Source of the DNA: Harmothoe impar
Lineage: Eukaryota > Annelida > Polychaeta > Phyllodocida > Polynoidae
Direction: 5' to 3'
DNA length: 64,000 bases
Assembly: GCA_947462335.1 (NCBI GenBank)
Contig: OX381714.1
Coordinates: 56,465,800-56,529,799, forward strand
The translations under genes and the position numbers were made by a program. Positions 11,791 through 26,487 of this stretch are shown piece by piece (position 1 is the stretch's first letter; each line of letters starts with the position of its first letter). Below the pieces are notes generated by a model that saw only the letters and a list, made by a program, of their open reading frames with translations, did no database searches and was not told where the DNA came from.

Positions 11791-14700
11791 CTATAGCCTG
11801 GTGTGAAGGTACAGCAGTACAACACTAAGTAGGGTTAGCATGGTACAGCTGCCCCCTCTGGTGCTGGGAGCAGCAGACTCCAGCTGAAGGGCCGTCTTTA
11901 CACGGATAATGCCGTCATCCTCCACCATGTTGGCGGGGGCGCTGCTGTCTGTGGTTCTGATGGCGTCCATCTGACAGTGCAGCCAGTACTCCCCAATGTT
12001 ACGCGGGTAACTCCTTGCCACCTGCACAATGGAACATAGAAAATATCTAATTTTAATTGAAAATCATAATTATTAGGGAGTAGCCATTTTAAACAACATG
12101 GGGGAGCTGGTGGTGATCTGGCATGACAGGGGTGGGACAGGGAGCGAAAACCAAGACAATCTTGAGAGGGGGGACCCAAAATGATGCTGCAAGCCTGTGC
12201 GAAAAGCCTCTGCAACAGTCCACCAACACCCTATTTTAATGAACACTCCCTTACTCAGATAACGAAAGTCTGATCAAATAGTATTCTTACAACAATTTTC
12301 AGGAGTCATTGTTAGTACCTTCCCTAAAGCACTAAGCTGCCCAATAAGTGTCATGTTGTGCTACAAGCCCTACCTGTAGTTTGCTGTCCGTGTAGCCGTA
12401 GTAGACTTGTCCCACAAAGAAGAAGGTCCTCCCGGCGTACTGCGTGATGGCGTCCACTCTGGTCACGTGGTCCGGCAGGTTCCACACAGAGATGGAGCGA
12501 GGGTAACCACGCGCTATACGGTTACCAAGGATACGGTAAAACTCTCTGCCTGTCAATTAGATCATGTGAAAATGAATTGAGAAATTAGTTTCAATTAATG
12601 CATAGAGGATTCTCATGACATTAGTATCTTGTCTGCCATTTGCATTTCATAAATAAGGGTGACTCAACTTAATCATTATATATATATGACTTATCAAGAG
12701 GGATAGTATAGTACCCATGCATCATGGCAACAAAAGGGTCGGTGCATTAAAGTACTACGCTGCCCTTAAAGGGTTACATGCTAACCTTTGAAGGCGTAGA
12801 TATTGTTGTTACCACTCCACCTGAAGATGGCGTCTATGTTAGAGGGCAGACCGCGGATCGCATCCGCGATGAGGAAGGGACCCGTGTTAGAAAACAGACG
12901 GAGACCTTGGCGTTTAGTATTGGATACCACAAACACGTACAGCTGTGTGCCCTGAAAAACAGTCAACTGCAATTAGTGGTGCTGACTAGTGGATATAAAT
13001 AATCTCTACTTTGGCCAGGCTTTTGTAAATTGTCTAAGTAAAAACTAATATACTTCAGGTAAATACGTTAAACTGCATAGACAACGCATAATTTCTTCAC
13101 CATCGGAAACCACCTTTTATTGATTCATGATAAGATAGGACATGAGGATAGTTGATATAAGCAAAGTAGGCAATATGGATTTTGTAGTTTTCAGTAATTT
13201 TGATTTGTCACTTTTTGCATATCCAGCAGATTTGTTTTTAACCCTTTAAAGGGCATTATAGTGCTTTATTGACCCATGCCGTTTTGTTGTTGTGATGCTG
13301 AAAGCAGCACTGATAAGCAGCTCACCAGTGCTGCTTTTACACATCATGCCAATTCTATACCGGTTTGATTTCCAAAAAAAAGGCATGATGACCCCATGCA
13401 GTGCTGGTGACTTCCTTACTAGCACTGCATTGGTGCATTATGGCTACAAAATAAAGTTTAACTTTGAGGCATCATGGATTAAATATGAAGTGTATACTCA
13501 CAGCAAAGATGTAGAGTTTGGATGAGAACCCAGATGTGAGTGCTATAGCAGCGTCCACTTTGCTGCTGATCCTAAAGTCGTCCTCAATGGTCCTCGTGTT
13601 CACCTTGTTCCTGGTCAGGATGTAGTACTTCTCTCCTGAAACAGGCATAATCAAGTCATAAATATCATGTCCGAACTATTAAACTGTGATATAGACCTCA
13701 TCCGCATGAAATAAACTAGGTTCTTGTACTTTACCCCATTTCCTATCATTTCTTTTTTCCCAAACCATCTCCCCCTATTTGACTTTATGTCTTGTAAATG
13801 CACCTTGGGATCATATATTTATGTGCATTTATTTGAAATGAATTGTAAGTTACACAAACAAACATAACTTTCTTATTCTCAGGAAATATTTCTCATTTGA
13901 AGTAAAATCTTATGTGAGGGACAGATCACATTTTAGAGAAATTATCTTAAGGTAAATAATCTAGAAAACCTGTTCTTTTCATGGATAACAACAAATATCT
14001 TTTGAGAAAAATAAAATTATTGACTTTAATACCTATATAGACTCAAAGTGCAATTTATCAAGTCCATCTTCTTGCAAAGGAAAAGATTGTGACTTTAATT
14101 CATTAAAATAATATAGATGCTTACCACTGAAGGCAAAGGTGAGGGTGTCCCTGTAGAGTTGCTTGATGGTGGCCACAGCATCAAACTGGCCACTACAGGC
14201 CCCTGTGGGTAGGGTAGGGGTGGTGGTGGACGGGACGGTAGTCGTCACCACGGTCACTCCCGTAACACCTGTACCACGGGTAGGGGCAGGCGTGGTGGGC
14301 TCAGGTTTGGGACCTGGAATGATAAATGCATTATTTTATTATCTGTAGATTTACATTTTCATGGCCTGGAGACACTGGCTGTCAGCTGAGGGCAATTGCA
14401 ATGTGAAATAGTGAGATCTATTAATCTTTAATCATTTTACCAGCACAATATTGATTGTTTTCAAGTTCTTGTTATTTTAATTTCTTTTAAATATGATAGA
14501 CATAAGGCATTAAATGCTGATGGAATATTAGAGAAAATGTAATGTTAGCAAATTTAAGGTGTCCATGAATGACTTGCCAGTGGTGCATTCATGCATTATG
14601 GTGACCCTACACGAAAATTAGTTGAATTCTAAGCTGAATTCTAGAGAATGAGATTAATAAGTGAGCGTACTTACCGTACAGGGACTGGATGGCCATGATG

Positions 14701-14833
14701 TCGTCAGAGTGCAGTTTGAAGTCGGGCTGGTAGCCGCGGTAGAAGGGAGCCATGAGGGCGTCCTTGTTGTCTGAGTGAGACAACCCCAGAGAGTGTCCAA
14801 ACTCATGCACTGCCACCTGGAACAGGTCGATGC
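11791..14833 (-). CDS. Array copy C3: six-exon 3' half of MMP gene
   Basis: Exons 14833-14675, 14313-14125, 13635-13502, 12951-12786, 12549-12374 and 12021-11791. Tail Val, Gly in PFYRGYQ. It shares with C4 a silent change in the IRGLPSN exon (GCGGATC on the plus strand) and an intron change (GGCCAGGC at about 13014), making C3 and C4 the closest pair I see among the copies. Confidence 0.8.
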
Positions 14834-17617
14834 CTGCAAAAGACAAAGTGTCGGCTACAATGTCCATAGTCTACTTTACCCACTTTTGTTGGGGTTCTTA
14901 CTTTTTGATGGATTATGTTAATTTCCTCAATTGACCAAGATCTTGAGATTTCCTACTTTTTTATCAACCAGGAAGTGGTAACTCCTAATTGGCATAGATA
15001 TAGCAATGATTAACATAATGTATAAATAGATAGGGCAAACTATTTGGTTCCACGTGACTGTATGTGTATGTTGTGCCTCCCTCTGGTGTGAAAGGGCGGA
15101 AATAGAATTGCTTACCTTGGTCCTCAGCAGCAAAGGGCCAGGCTGTTTCTGGTAGGTGGATAAGGCTGTTATATTATTAATGAATGTGGGCCATAGGGGC
15201 CTTGTCAGGGGGTGGGGAGCAGATTTGTTACATGTTTGGTTATTGCCCAGAGGTGTGTCTGTTAAGAATGTGGCCCAGCTTGACTTAGATGTTTATTTTT
15301 TATTCACTTCTTGATTGTGCGCACGTAATCTACGATCGTCTCGCACGCATTTACTAAGACTCTAGGGTGAAAAACAATAGCACAGTGGTGTTCAGGGTGA
15401 CTCAGGCTTCGCGTGAGTGGTCAAATGTTTGAAATCGGAGGATTTTAAAAATTTAGTTTATCACGATGTGCGTACGGGCACCTCTAGCAGATTTACTAGT
15501 GGTGCCCTCTTAACTCTGACCTGCTGCACCTCTCCGGCAGGCTTTGGTGGTCACATGGCCTTTTTCAGAATTGAAATCGGACCATTATTAAGGACAGCAG
15601 AAATTATTCGCTAGCGCCTTTACAATGTGTCCCAGGTGGTATCTGAACATCTGAGACATCAAAAGGGGAAAAAGAAGATTTATTTGGTAATTTATCATTT
15701 AGATGGAAAATATGAGTTACAAACCTATAATTACCACAGCCTTAATGTTAGAGATCTATTTAGTTTTATGCATGGCAAAAGCATGCCTTGTCAAACTAGT
15801 CGTTTCCCCCGCTTAACTTTGAAGGGCATATGTATTTAAATGAACACATTAAAAAAAGGTGGACTCTTTTTACTTAGCTCTTTAAGGGTAGCATTAATGC
15901 ACTACAAGTACCTACGCCTTGTCAGTTCATGGTGGTTCCCACTTGTGTTTTTTTTTGCCAAGTCTATTTTAATCTTTAGCTTTTCAGCTATTTTACATAT
16001 TTGAAAGAACAAGATGTGTTTTTTATCTGAGGGATACAATCACTTACATCTATTAATTACCTCATTTTTTTCAAACTTGTAAAATAGCTGAGAAAATGAA
16101 GATTTAAATGGTACGGGAGCCTTGTCAGTTCATGGTGTGTCTGATGGGTACCTCACACGTCTTTTGGCTGGAGTGTGATTGATTTGTAGAAAATATATCT
16201 GAATTGACACATAACAGTGATATCATTTGATTTTCACATTTATTTCATCATTGGTATTTACACATATGGACAACGGCATTATTGATATTGGTACAAAAAT
16301 GTATGCACACGTCTTAGTGTATTTCTAAACTACGAGTATCAATCATCCTATTCGCCCTCTTATGATTGCCGTTTCACGCCCTGCTTCAGCCCATTCTGGG
16401 GTTGATTGTACGAGGATCCCCTGGATTTTCTCTCCTTGTTAAGTCTATTTCAAACTCGATTTTCTCAGCTTTTTTTACGCATTTGTAAAAAAATGAGGAT
16501 ATCTATCAATAGGACAGTCATTTACGCTCATAAACACTCTCCATATTTTTTTAATCTTTCAAACAACCGATAAAGCCCAGATAGAAATAGACTTCACAAA
16601 GAGGGAAAATCCATGGGAACCTCGTACAAGGAGGTGAAATATTGCGAGAGTTGGTGCATGAATTGCAACCATAAGAGGGTCTATAGGAAATGTTGTATAC
16701 AGCCTCCAGAGGTTGTCATTTAGCACACAGCTTATGCCTGTTCCAGAGTCGAGTGTGCCAGGTTCTCAGTGTTATGTACCTTCGGCCAAGTCTATTTCAA
16801 TCCTTATTTTTCAGCTAATGTTAACCTAAAACTGCATGAGAATGCATCTAGACTCTGTATGCCTTGAGTGTATGCCTATGTGTATGGGCTCAGGTGCGTA
16901 GCTTAAATAGCTGCGAAAATGGAGAATTAATTAGACTTGGCAAAGAGAGTAAACGCTGGCAACCTGGCACAAAGAGGTGCATGAACTGTAACCATAAGAG
17001 GGTGTGTGACACCACACTAGCTCGGTAGCCCACTTATGATAGGCTTATCCCTAACATTGAAATGCAAACATCCTGGTATTTCTATATATACAGATTGTAT
17101 CATAAGGTGATGGTCTGTTAATCCTGCCTTCTATTTACAAACATGATATACTACAAAAGTAGCTATAATTAGGTCTCCTGTGTGGCTTTATGGATTCTCC
17201 CAAGTTCAAAATCACTTACATCCATTAATTACCTCCTTCACCTTCAAACATGTTAAATGACTGAGAAAATGGAGAATTAAATAGACTTGGCAAAGAGAGT
17301 AAACGCTGGCAACCTGGCACAAAGAGGTGCATGAACTGTAACCATAAGAGGGTGTGTGACACCACACTAATTCGGTAGCCCACTTATGATAGGCTTATCC
17401 CTAACATTGAAATAAAAAGATCCTGGTATTTCTATATATATACAGATTGTATCATAAGGTGATGGTCTGTTAATCCCACCTTCTTATTTACAAACATGAT
17501 ATACTACAAAAGTAGCTATAATTAGGTCTCCTGTGTGGCTTTATGGATTCTCCCAAGTTAGGGGTACAGCGTTGGCTTCTATGCAAGACATTACAGTCCT
17601 ATGTAGGCACAGTGTCC

Positions 17618-20600
17618 CTATAGCCTGGTGTGAAGGTACAGCAGTACAACACTAAGTAGGGTTAGCATGGTACAGCTGCCCCCTCTGGTGCTGGGAGCAG
17701 CAGACTCCAGCTGAAGGGCCGTCTTTACACGGATAATGCCGTCATCCTCCACCATGTTGGCGGGGGCGCTGCTGTCTGTGGTTCTGATGGCGTCCATCTG
17801 ACAGTGCAGCCAGTACTCCCCAATGTTACGCGGGTAACTCCTTGCCACCTGCACAATGGAACATAGAAAATATCTAATTTTAATTGAAAATCATAATTAT
17901 TAGGGAGTAGCCATTTTAAACAACATGGGGGAGCTGGTGGTGATCTGGCATGACAGGGGTGGGACAGGGAGCGAAAACCAAGACAATCTTGAGAGGGGGG
18001 ACCCAAAATGATGCTGCAAGCCTGTGCGAAAAGCCTCTGCAACAGTCCACCAACACCCTATTTTAATGAACACTCCCTTACTCAGATAACGAAAGTCTGA
18101 TCAAATAGTATTCTTACAACAATTTTCAGGAGTCATTGTTAGTACCTTCCCTAAAGCACTAAGCTGCCCAATAAGTGTCATGTTGTGCTACAAGCCCTAC
18201 CTGTAGTTTGCTGTCCGTGTAGCCGTAGTAGACTTGTCCCACAAAGAAGAAGGTCCTCCCGGCGTACTGCGTGATGGCGTCCACTCTGGTCACGTGGTCC
18301 GGCAGGTTCCACACAGAGATGGAGCGAGGGTAACCACGCGCTATACGGTTACCAAGGATACGGTAAAACTCTCTGCCTGTCAATTAGATCATGTGAAAAT
18401 GAATTGAGAAATTAGTTTCAATTAATGCATAGAGGATTCTCATGACATTAGTATCTTGTCTGCCATTTGCATTTCATAAATAAGGGTGACTCAACTTAAT
18501 CATTATATATATATGACTTATCAAGAGGGATAGTATAGTACCCATGCATCATGGCAACAAAAGGGTCGGTGCATTAAAGTACTACGCTGCCCTTAAAGGG
18601 TTACATGCTAACCTTTGAAGGCGTAGATATTGTTGTTACCACTCCACCTGAAGATGGCGTCTATGTTAGAGGGCAGACCGCGGATCGCATCCGCGATGAG
18701 GAAGGGACCCGTGTTAGAAAACAGACGGAGACCTTGGCGTTTAGTATTGGATACCACAAACACGTACAGCTGTGTGCCCTGAAAAACAGTCAACTGCAAT
18801 TAGTGGTGCTGACTAGTGGATATAAATAATCTCTACTTTGGCCAGGCTTTTGTAAATTGTCTAAGTAAAAACTAATATACTTCAGGTAAATACGTTAAAC
18901 TGCATAGACAACGCATAATTTCTTCACCATCGGAAACCACCTTTTATTGATTCATGATAAGATAGGACATGAGGATAGTTGATATAAGCAAAGTAGGCAA
19001 TATGGATTTTGTAGTTTTCAGTAATTTTGATTTGTCACTTTTTGCATATCCAGCAGATTTGTTTTTAACCCTTTAAAGGGCATTATAGTGCTTTATTGAC
19101 CCATGCCGTTTTGTTGTTGTGATGCTGAAAGCAGCACTGATAAGCAGCTCACCAGTGCTGCTTTTACACATCATGCCAATTCTATACCGGTTTGATTTCC
19201 AAAAAAAAGGCATGATGACCCCATGCAGTGCTGGTGACTTCCTTACTAGCACTGCATTGGTGCATTATGGCTACAAAATAAAGTTTAACTTTGAGGCATC
19301 ATGGATTAAATATGAAGTGTATACTCACAGCAAAGATGTAGAGTTTGGATGAGAACCCAGATGTGAGTGCTATAGCAGCGTCCACTTTGCTGCTGATCCT
19401 AAAGTCGTCCTCAATGGTCCTCGTGTTCACCTTGTTCCTGGTCAGGATGTAGTACTTCTCTCCTGAAACAGGCATAATCAAGTCATAAATATCATGTCCG
19501 AACTATTAAACTGTGATATAGACCTCATCCGCATGAAATAAACTAGGTTCTTGTACTTTACCCCATTTCCTATCATTTCTTTTTTCCCAAACCATCTCCC
19601 CCTATTTGACTTTATGTCTTGTAAATGCACCTTGGGATCATATATTTATGTGCATTTATTTGAAATGAATTGTAAGTTACACAAACAAACATAACTTTCT
19701 TATTCTCAGGAAATATTTCTCATTTGAAGTAAAATCTTATGTGAGGGACAGATCACATTTTAGAGAAATTATCTTAAGGTAAATAATCTAGAAAACCTGT
19801 TCTTTTCATGGATAACAACAAATATCTTTTGAGAAAAATAAAATTATTGACTTTAATACCTATATAGACTCAAAGTGCAATTTATCAAGTCCATCTTCTT
19901 GCAAAGGAAAAGATTGTGACTTTAATTCATTAAAATAATATAGATGCTTACCACTGAAGGCAAAGGTGAGGGTGTCCCTGTAGAGTTGCTTGATGGTGGC
20001 CACAGCATCAAACTGGCCACTACAGGCCCCTGTGGGTAGGGTAGGGGTGGTGGTGGACGGGACGGTAGTCGTCACCACGGTCACTCCCGTAACACCTGTA
20101 CCACGGGTAGGGGCAGGCGTGGTGGGCTCAGGTTTGGGACCTGGAATGATAAATGCATTATTTTATTATCTGTAGATTTACATTTTCATGGCCTGGAGAC
20201 ACTGGCTGTCAGCTGAGGGCAATTGCAATGTGAAATAGTGAGATCTATTAATCTTTAATCATTTTACCAGCACAATATTGATTGTTTTCAAGTTCTTGTT
20301 ATTTTAATTTCTTTTAAATATGATAGACATAAGGCATTAAATGCTGATGGAATATTAGAGAAAATGTAATGTTAGCAAATTTAAGGTGTCCATGAATGAC
20401 TTGCCAGTGGTGCATTCATGCATTATGGTGACCCTACACGAAAATTAGTTGAATTCTAAGCTGAATTCTAGAGAATGAGATTAATAAGTGAGCGTACTTA
20501 CCGTACAGGGACTGGATGGCCATGATGTCGTCAGAGTGCAGTTTGAAGTCGGGCTGGTAGCCGCGGTAGAAGGGAGCCATGAGGGCGTCCTTGTTGTCTG

Positions 20601-20660
20601 AGTGAGACAACCCCAGAGAGTGTCCAAACTCATGCACTGCCACCTGGAACAGGTCGATGC
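17618..20660 (-). CDS. Array copy C4: six-exon 3' half of MMP gene
   Basis: Exons 20660-20502, 20140-19952, 19462-19329, 18778-18613, 18376-18201 and 17848-17618. I see no difference from C3 at any variable site compared, which points to a recent duplication or conversion between these neighbours. All frames and splice sites are intact. Confidence 0.8.
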
Positions 20661-23444
20661 CTGCAAAAGACAAAGTGTCGGCTACAATGTCCATAGTCTA
20701 CTTTACCCACTTTTGTTGGGGTTCTTACTTTTTGATGGATTATGTTAATTTCCTCAATTGACCAAGATCTTGAGATTTCCTACTTTTTTATCAACCAGGA
20801 AGTGGTAACTCCTAATTGGCATAGATATAGCAATGATTAACATAATGTATAAATAGATAGGGCAAACTATTTGGTTCCACGTGACTGTATGTGTATGTTG
20901 TGCCTCCCTCTGGTGTGAAAGGGCGGAAATAGAATTGCTTACCTTGGTCCTCAGCAGCAAAGGGCCAGGCTGTTTCTGGTAGGTGGATAAGGCTGTTATA
21001 TTATTAATGAATGTGGGCCATAGGGGCCTTGTCAGGGGGTGGGGAGCAGATTTGTTACATGTTTGGTTATTGCCCAGAGGTGTGTCTGTTAAGAATGTGG
21101 CCCAGCTTGACTTAGATGTTTATTTTTTATTCACTTCTTGATTGTGCGCACGTAATCTACGATCGTCTCGCACGCATTTACTAAGACTCTAGGGTGAAAA
21201 ACAATAGCACAGTGGTGTTCAGGGTGACTCAGGCTTCGCGTGAGTGGTCAAATGTTTGAAATCGGAGGATTTTAAAAATTTAGTTTATCACGATGTGCGT
21301 ACGGGCACCTCTAGCAGATTTACTAGTGGTGCCCTCTTAACTCTGACCTGCTGCACCTCTCCGGCAGGCTTTGGTGGTCACATGGCCTTTTTCAGAATTG
21401 AAATCGGACCATTATTAAGGACAGCAGAAATTATTCGCTAGCGCCTTTACAATGTGTCCCAGGTGGTATCTGAACATCTGAGACATCAAAAGGGGAAAAA
21501 GAAGATTTATTTGGTAATTTATCATTTAGATGGAAAATATGAGTTACAAACCTATAATTACCACAGCCTTAATGTTAGAGATCTATTTAGTTTTATGCAT
21601 GGCAAAAGCATGCCTTGTCAAACTAGTCGTTTCCCCCGCTTAACTTTGAAGGGCATATGTATTTAAATGAACACATTAAAAAAAGGTGGACTCTTTTTAC
21701 TTAGCTCTTTAAGGGTAGCATTAATGCACTACAAGTACCTACGCCTTGTCAGTTCATGGTGGTTCCCACTTGTGTTTTTTTTTGCCAAGTCTATTTTAAT
21801 CTTTAGCTTTTCAGCTATTTTACATATTTGAAAGAACAAGATGTGTTTTTTATCTGAGGGATACAATCACTTACATCTATTAATTACCTCATTTTTTTCA
21901 AACTTGTAAAATAGCTGAGAAAATGAAGATTTAAATGGTACGGGAGCCTTGTCAGTTCATGGTGTGTCTGATGGGTACCTCACACGTCTTTTGGCTGGAG
22001 TGTGATTGATTTGTAGAAAATATATCTGAATTGACACATAACAGTGATATCATTTGATTTTCACATTTATTTCATCATTGGTATTTACACATATGGACAA
22101 CGGCATTATTGATATTGGTACAAAAATGTATGCACACGTCTTAGTGTATTTCTAAACTACGAGTATCAATCATCCTATTCGCCCTCTTATGATTGCCGTT
22201 TCACGCCCTGCTTCAGCCCATTCTGGGGTTGATTGTACGAGGATCCCCTGGATTTTCTCTCCTTGTTAAGTCTATTTCAAACTCGATTTTCTCAGCTTTT
22301 TTTACGCATTTGTAAAAAAATGAGGATATCTATCAATAGGACAGTCATTTACGCTCATAAACACTCTCCATATTTTTTTAATCTTTCAAACAACCGATAA
22401 AGCCCAGATAGAAATAGACTTCACAAAGAGGGAAAATCCATGGGAACCTCGTACAAGGAGGTGAAATATTGCGAGAGTTGGTGCATGAATTGCAACCATA
22501 AGAGGGTCTATAGGAAATGTTGTATACAGCCTCCAGAGGTTGTCATTTAGCACACAGCTTATGCCTGTTCCAGAGTCGAGTGTGCCAGGTTCTCAGTGTT
22601 ATGTACCTTCGGCCAAGTCTATTTCAATCCTTATTTTTCAGCTAATGTTAACCTAAAACTGCATGAGAATGCATCTAGACTCTGTATGCCTTGAGTGTAT
22701 GCCTATGTGTATGGGCTCAGGTGCGTAGCTTAAATAGCTGCGAAAATGGAGAATTAATTAGACTTGGCAAAGAGAGTAAACGCTGGCAACCTGGCACAAA
22801 GAGGTGCATGAACTGTAACCATAAGAGGGTGTGTGACACCACACTAGCTCGGTAGCCCACTTATGATAGGCTTATCCCTAACATTGAAATGCAAACATCC
22901 TGGTATTTCTATATATACAGATTGTATCATAAGGTGATGGTCTGTTAATCCTGCCTTCTATTTACAAACATGATATACTACAAAAGTAGCTATAATTAGG
23001 TCTCCTGTGTGGCTTTATGGATTCTCCCAAGTTCAAAATCACTTACATCCATTAATTACCTCCTTCACCTTCAAACATGTTAAATGACTGAGAAAATGGA
23101 GAATTAAATAGACTTGGCAAAGAGAGTAAACGCTGGCAACCTGGCACAAAGAGGTGCATGAACTGTAACCATAAGAGGGTGTGTGACACCACACTAATTC
23201 GGTAGCCCACTTATGATAGGCTTATCCCTAACATTGAAATAAAAAGATCCTGGTATTTCTATATATATACAGATTGTATCATAAGGTGATGGTCTGTTAA
23301 TCCCACCTTCTTATTTACAAACATGATATACTACAAAAGTAGCTATAATTAGGTCTCCTGTGTGGCTTTATGGATTCTCCCAAGTTAGGGGTACAGCGTT
23401 GGCTTCTATGCAAGACATTACAGTCCTATGTAGGCACAGTGTCC

Positions 23445-26400
23445 CTATAGCCTGGTGTGAAGGTACAGCAGTATAACACTAAGTAGGGTTAGCATGGTAC
23501 AGCTGCCCCCTCTGGTGCTGGGAGCAGCAGACTCCAGCTGAAGGGCCGTCTTTACACGGATAATGCCGTCATCCTCCACCATGTTGGCGGGGGCGCTGCT
23601 GTCTGTGGTTCTGATGGCGTCCATCTGACAGTGCAGCCAGTACTCCCCAATGTTACGCGGGTAACTCCTTGCCACCTGCACAATGGAACATAGAAAATAT
23701 TTAATTTTAATTGAAAATCATAATTATTAGGGAGTAGCCATTTTAAACAACATGGGGGAGCTGGTGGTGATCTGGCATGACAGGGGTGGGACAGGGAGCG
23801 AAAACCAAGACAATCTTGAGAGGGGGGACCCAAAATGATGCTGCAAGCCTGTGCGAAAAGCCTCTGCAACAGTCCACCAACACCCTATTTTAATGAACAC
23901 TCCCTTACTCAGATAACGAAAGTCTGATCAAATAGTATTCTTACAACAATTTTCAGGAGTCATTGTTAGTACCTTCCCTAAAGCACTAAGCTGCCCAATA
24001 AGTGTCATGTTGTGCTACAAGCCCTACCTGTAGTTTGCTGTCCGTGTAGCCGTAGTAGACTTGTCCCACAAAGAAGAAGGTCCTCCCGGCGTACTGCGTG
24101 ATGGCATCCACTCTGGTCACGTGGTCCGGCAGGTTCCACACAGAGATGGAGCGAGGGTAACCACGCGCTATACGGTTACCAAGGATACGGTAAAACTCTC
24201 TGCCTGTCAATTAGATCATGTGAAAATGAATTGAGAAATTAGTTTCAATTAATGCATAGAGGATTCTCATGACATTAGTATCTTGTCTGCCATTTGCATT
24301 TCATAAATAAGGGTGACTCAACTTAATCATTATATATATATGACTTATCAAGAGGGATAGTATAGTACCCATGCATCATGGCAACAAAAGGGTCGGTGCA
24401 TTAAAGTACTACGCTGCCCTTAAAGGGTTACATGCTAACCTTTGAAGGCGTAGATATTGTTGTTACCACTCCACCTGAAGATGGCGTCTATGTTAGAGGG
24501 CAGACCGCGAATCGCATCCGCGATGAGGAAGGGACCCGTGTTAGAAAACAGACGGAGACCTTGGCGTTTAGTATTGGATACCACAAACACGTACAGCTGT
24601 GTGCCCTGAAAAACAGTCAACTGCAATTAGTGGTGCTGACTAGTGGATATAAATAATCTCTACTTTGGCCGGGCTTTTGTAAATTGTCTAAGTAAAAACT
24701 AATATACTTCAGGTAAATACGTTAAACTGCATAGACAACGCATAATTTCTTCACCATCGGAAACCACCTTTTATTGATTCATGATAAGATAGGACATGAG
24801 GATAGTTGATATAAGCAAAGTAGGCAATATGGATTTTGTAGTTTTCAGTAATTTTGATTTGTCACTTTTTGCATATCCAGCAGATTTGTTTTTAACCCTT
24901 TAAAGGGCATTATAGTGCTTTATTGACCCATGCCGTTTTGTTGTTGTGATGCTGAAAGCAGCACTGATAAGCAGCTCACCAGTGCTGCTTTTACACATCA
25001 TGCCAATTCTATACCGGTTTGATTTCCAAAAAAAAGGCATGATGACCCCATGCAGTGCTGGTGACTTCCTTACTAGCACTGCATTGGTGCATTATGGCTA
25101 CAAAATAAAGTTTAACTTTGAGGCATCATGGATTAAATATGAAGTGTATACTCACAGCAAAGATGTAGAGTTTGGATGAGAACCCAGATGTGAGTGCTAT
25201 AGCAGCGTCCACTTTGCTGCTGATCCTAAAGTCGTCCTCAATGGTCCTCGTGTTCACCTTGTTCCTGGTCAGGATGTAGTACTTCTCTCCTGAAACAGGC
25301 ATAATCAAGTCATAAATATCATGTCCGAACTATTAAACTGTGATATAGACCTCATCCGCATGAAATAAACTAGGTTCTTGTACTTTACCCCATTTCCTAT
25401 CATTTCTTTTTTCCCAAACCATCTCCCCCTATTTGACTTTATGTCTTGTAAATGCACCTTGGGATCATATATTTATGTGCATTTATTTGAAATGAATTGT
25501 AAGTTACACAAACAAACATAACTTTCTTATTCTCAGGAAATATTTCTCATTTGAAGTAAAATCTTATGTGAGGGACAGATCACATTTTAGAGAAATTATC
25601 TTAAGGTAAATAATCTAGAAAACCTGTTCTTTTCATGGATAACAACAAATATCTTTTGAGAAAAATAAAATTATTGACTTTAATACCTATATAGACTCAA
25701 AGTGCAATTTATCAAGTCCATCTTCTTGCAAAGGAAAAGATTGTGACTTTAATTCATTAAAATAATATAGATGCTTACCACTGAAGGCAAAGGTGAGGGT
25801 GTCCCTGTAGAGTTGCTTGATGGTGGCCACAGCATCAAACTGGCCACTACAGGCCCCTGTGGGTAGGGTAGGGGTGGTGGTGGACGGGACGGTAGTCGTC
25901 ACCACGGTCACTCCCGTAACACCTGTACCACGGGTAGGGGCAGGCGTGGTGGGCTCAGGTTTGGGACCTGGAATGATAAATGCATTATTTTATTATCTGT
26001 AGATTTACATTTTCATGGCCTGGAGACACTGGCTGTCAGCTGAGGGCAATTGCAATGTGAAATAGTGAGATCTATTAATCTTTAATCATTTTACCAGCAC
26101 AATATTGATTGTTTTCAAGTTCTTGTTATTTTAATTTCTTTTAAATATGATAGACATAAGGCATTAAATGCTGATGGAATATTAGAGAAAATGTAATGTT
26201 AGCAAATTTAAGGTGTCCATGAATGACTTGCCAGTGGTGCATTCATGCATTATGGTGACCCTACACGAAAATTAGTTGAATTCTAAGCTGAATTCTAGAG
26301 AATGAGATTAATAAGTGAGCGTACTTACCGTACAGGGACTGGATGGCCATGATGTCGTCAGAGTGCAGTTTGAAGTCGGGCTGGTAGCTGCGGTAGAAGG

Positions 26401-26487
26401 GAGCCATGAGGGCGTCCTTGTTGTCTGAGTGAGACAACCCCAGAGAGTGTCCAAACTCATGCACTGCCACCTGGAACAGGTCGATGC
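23445..26487 (-). CDS. Array copy C5: six-exon 3' half of MMP gene, Gly-to-Ser variant
   Basis: Exons 26487-26329, 25967-25779, 25289-25156, 24605-24440, 24203-24028 and 23675-23445. This is the first copy from the left with PFYRSYQ instead of PFYRGYQ, nine residues after the Met-turn region starts. It shares with C8 a silent GTC to GAT-type change in RVDAI (plus-strand GGCATCC at 24104). Tail Ile. A private A-to-G change in the spacer lies at about 28923. Confidence 0.8.
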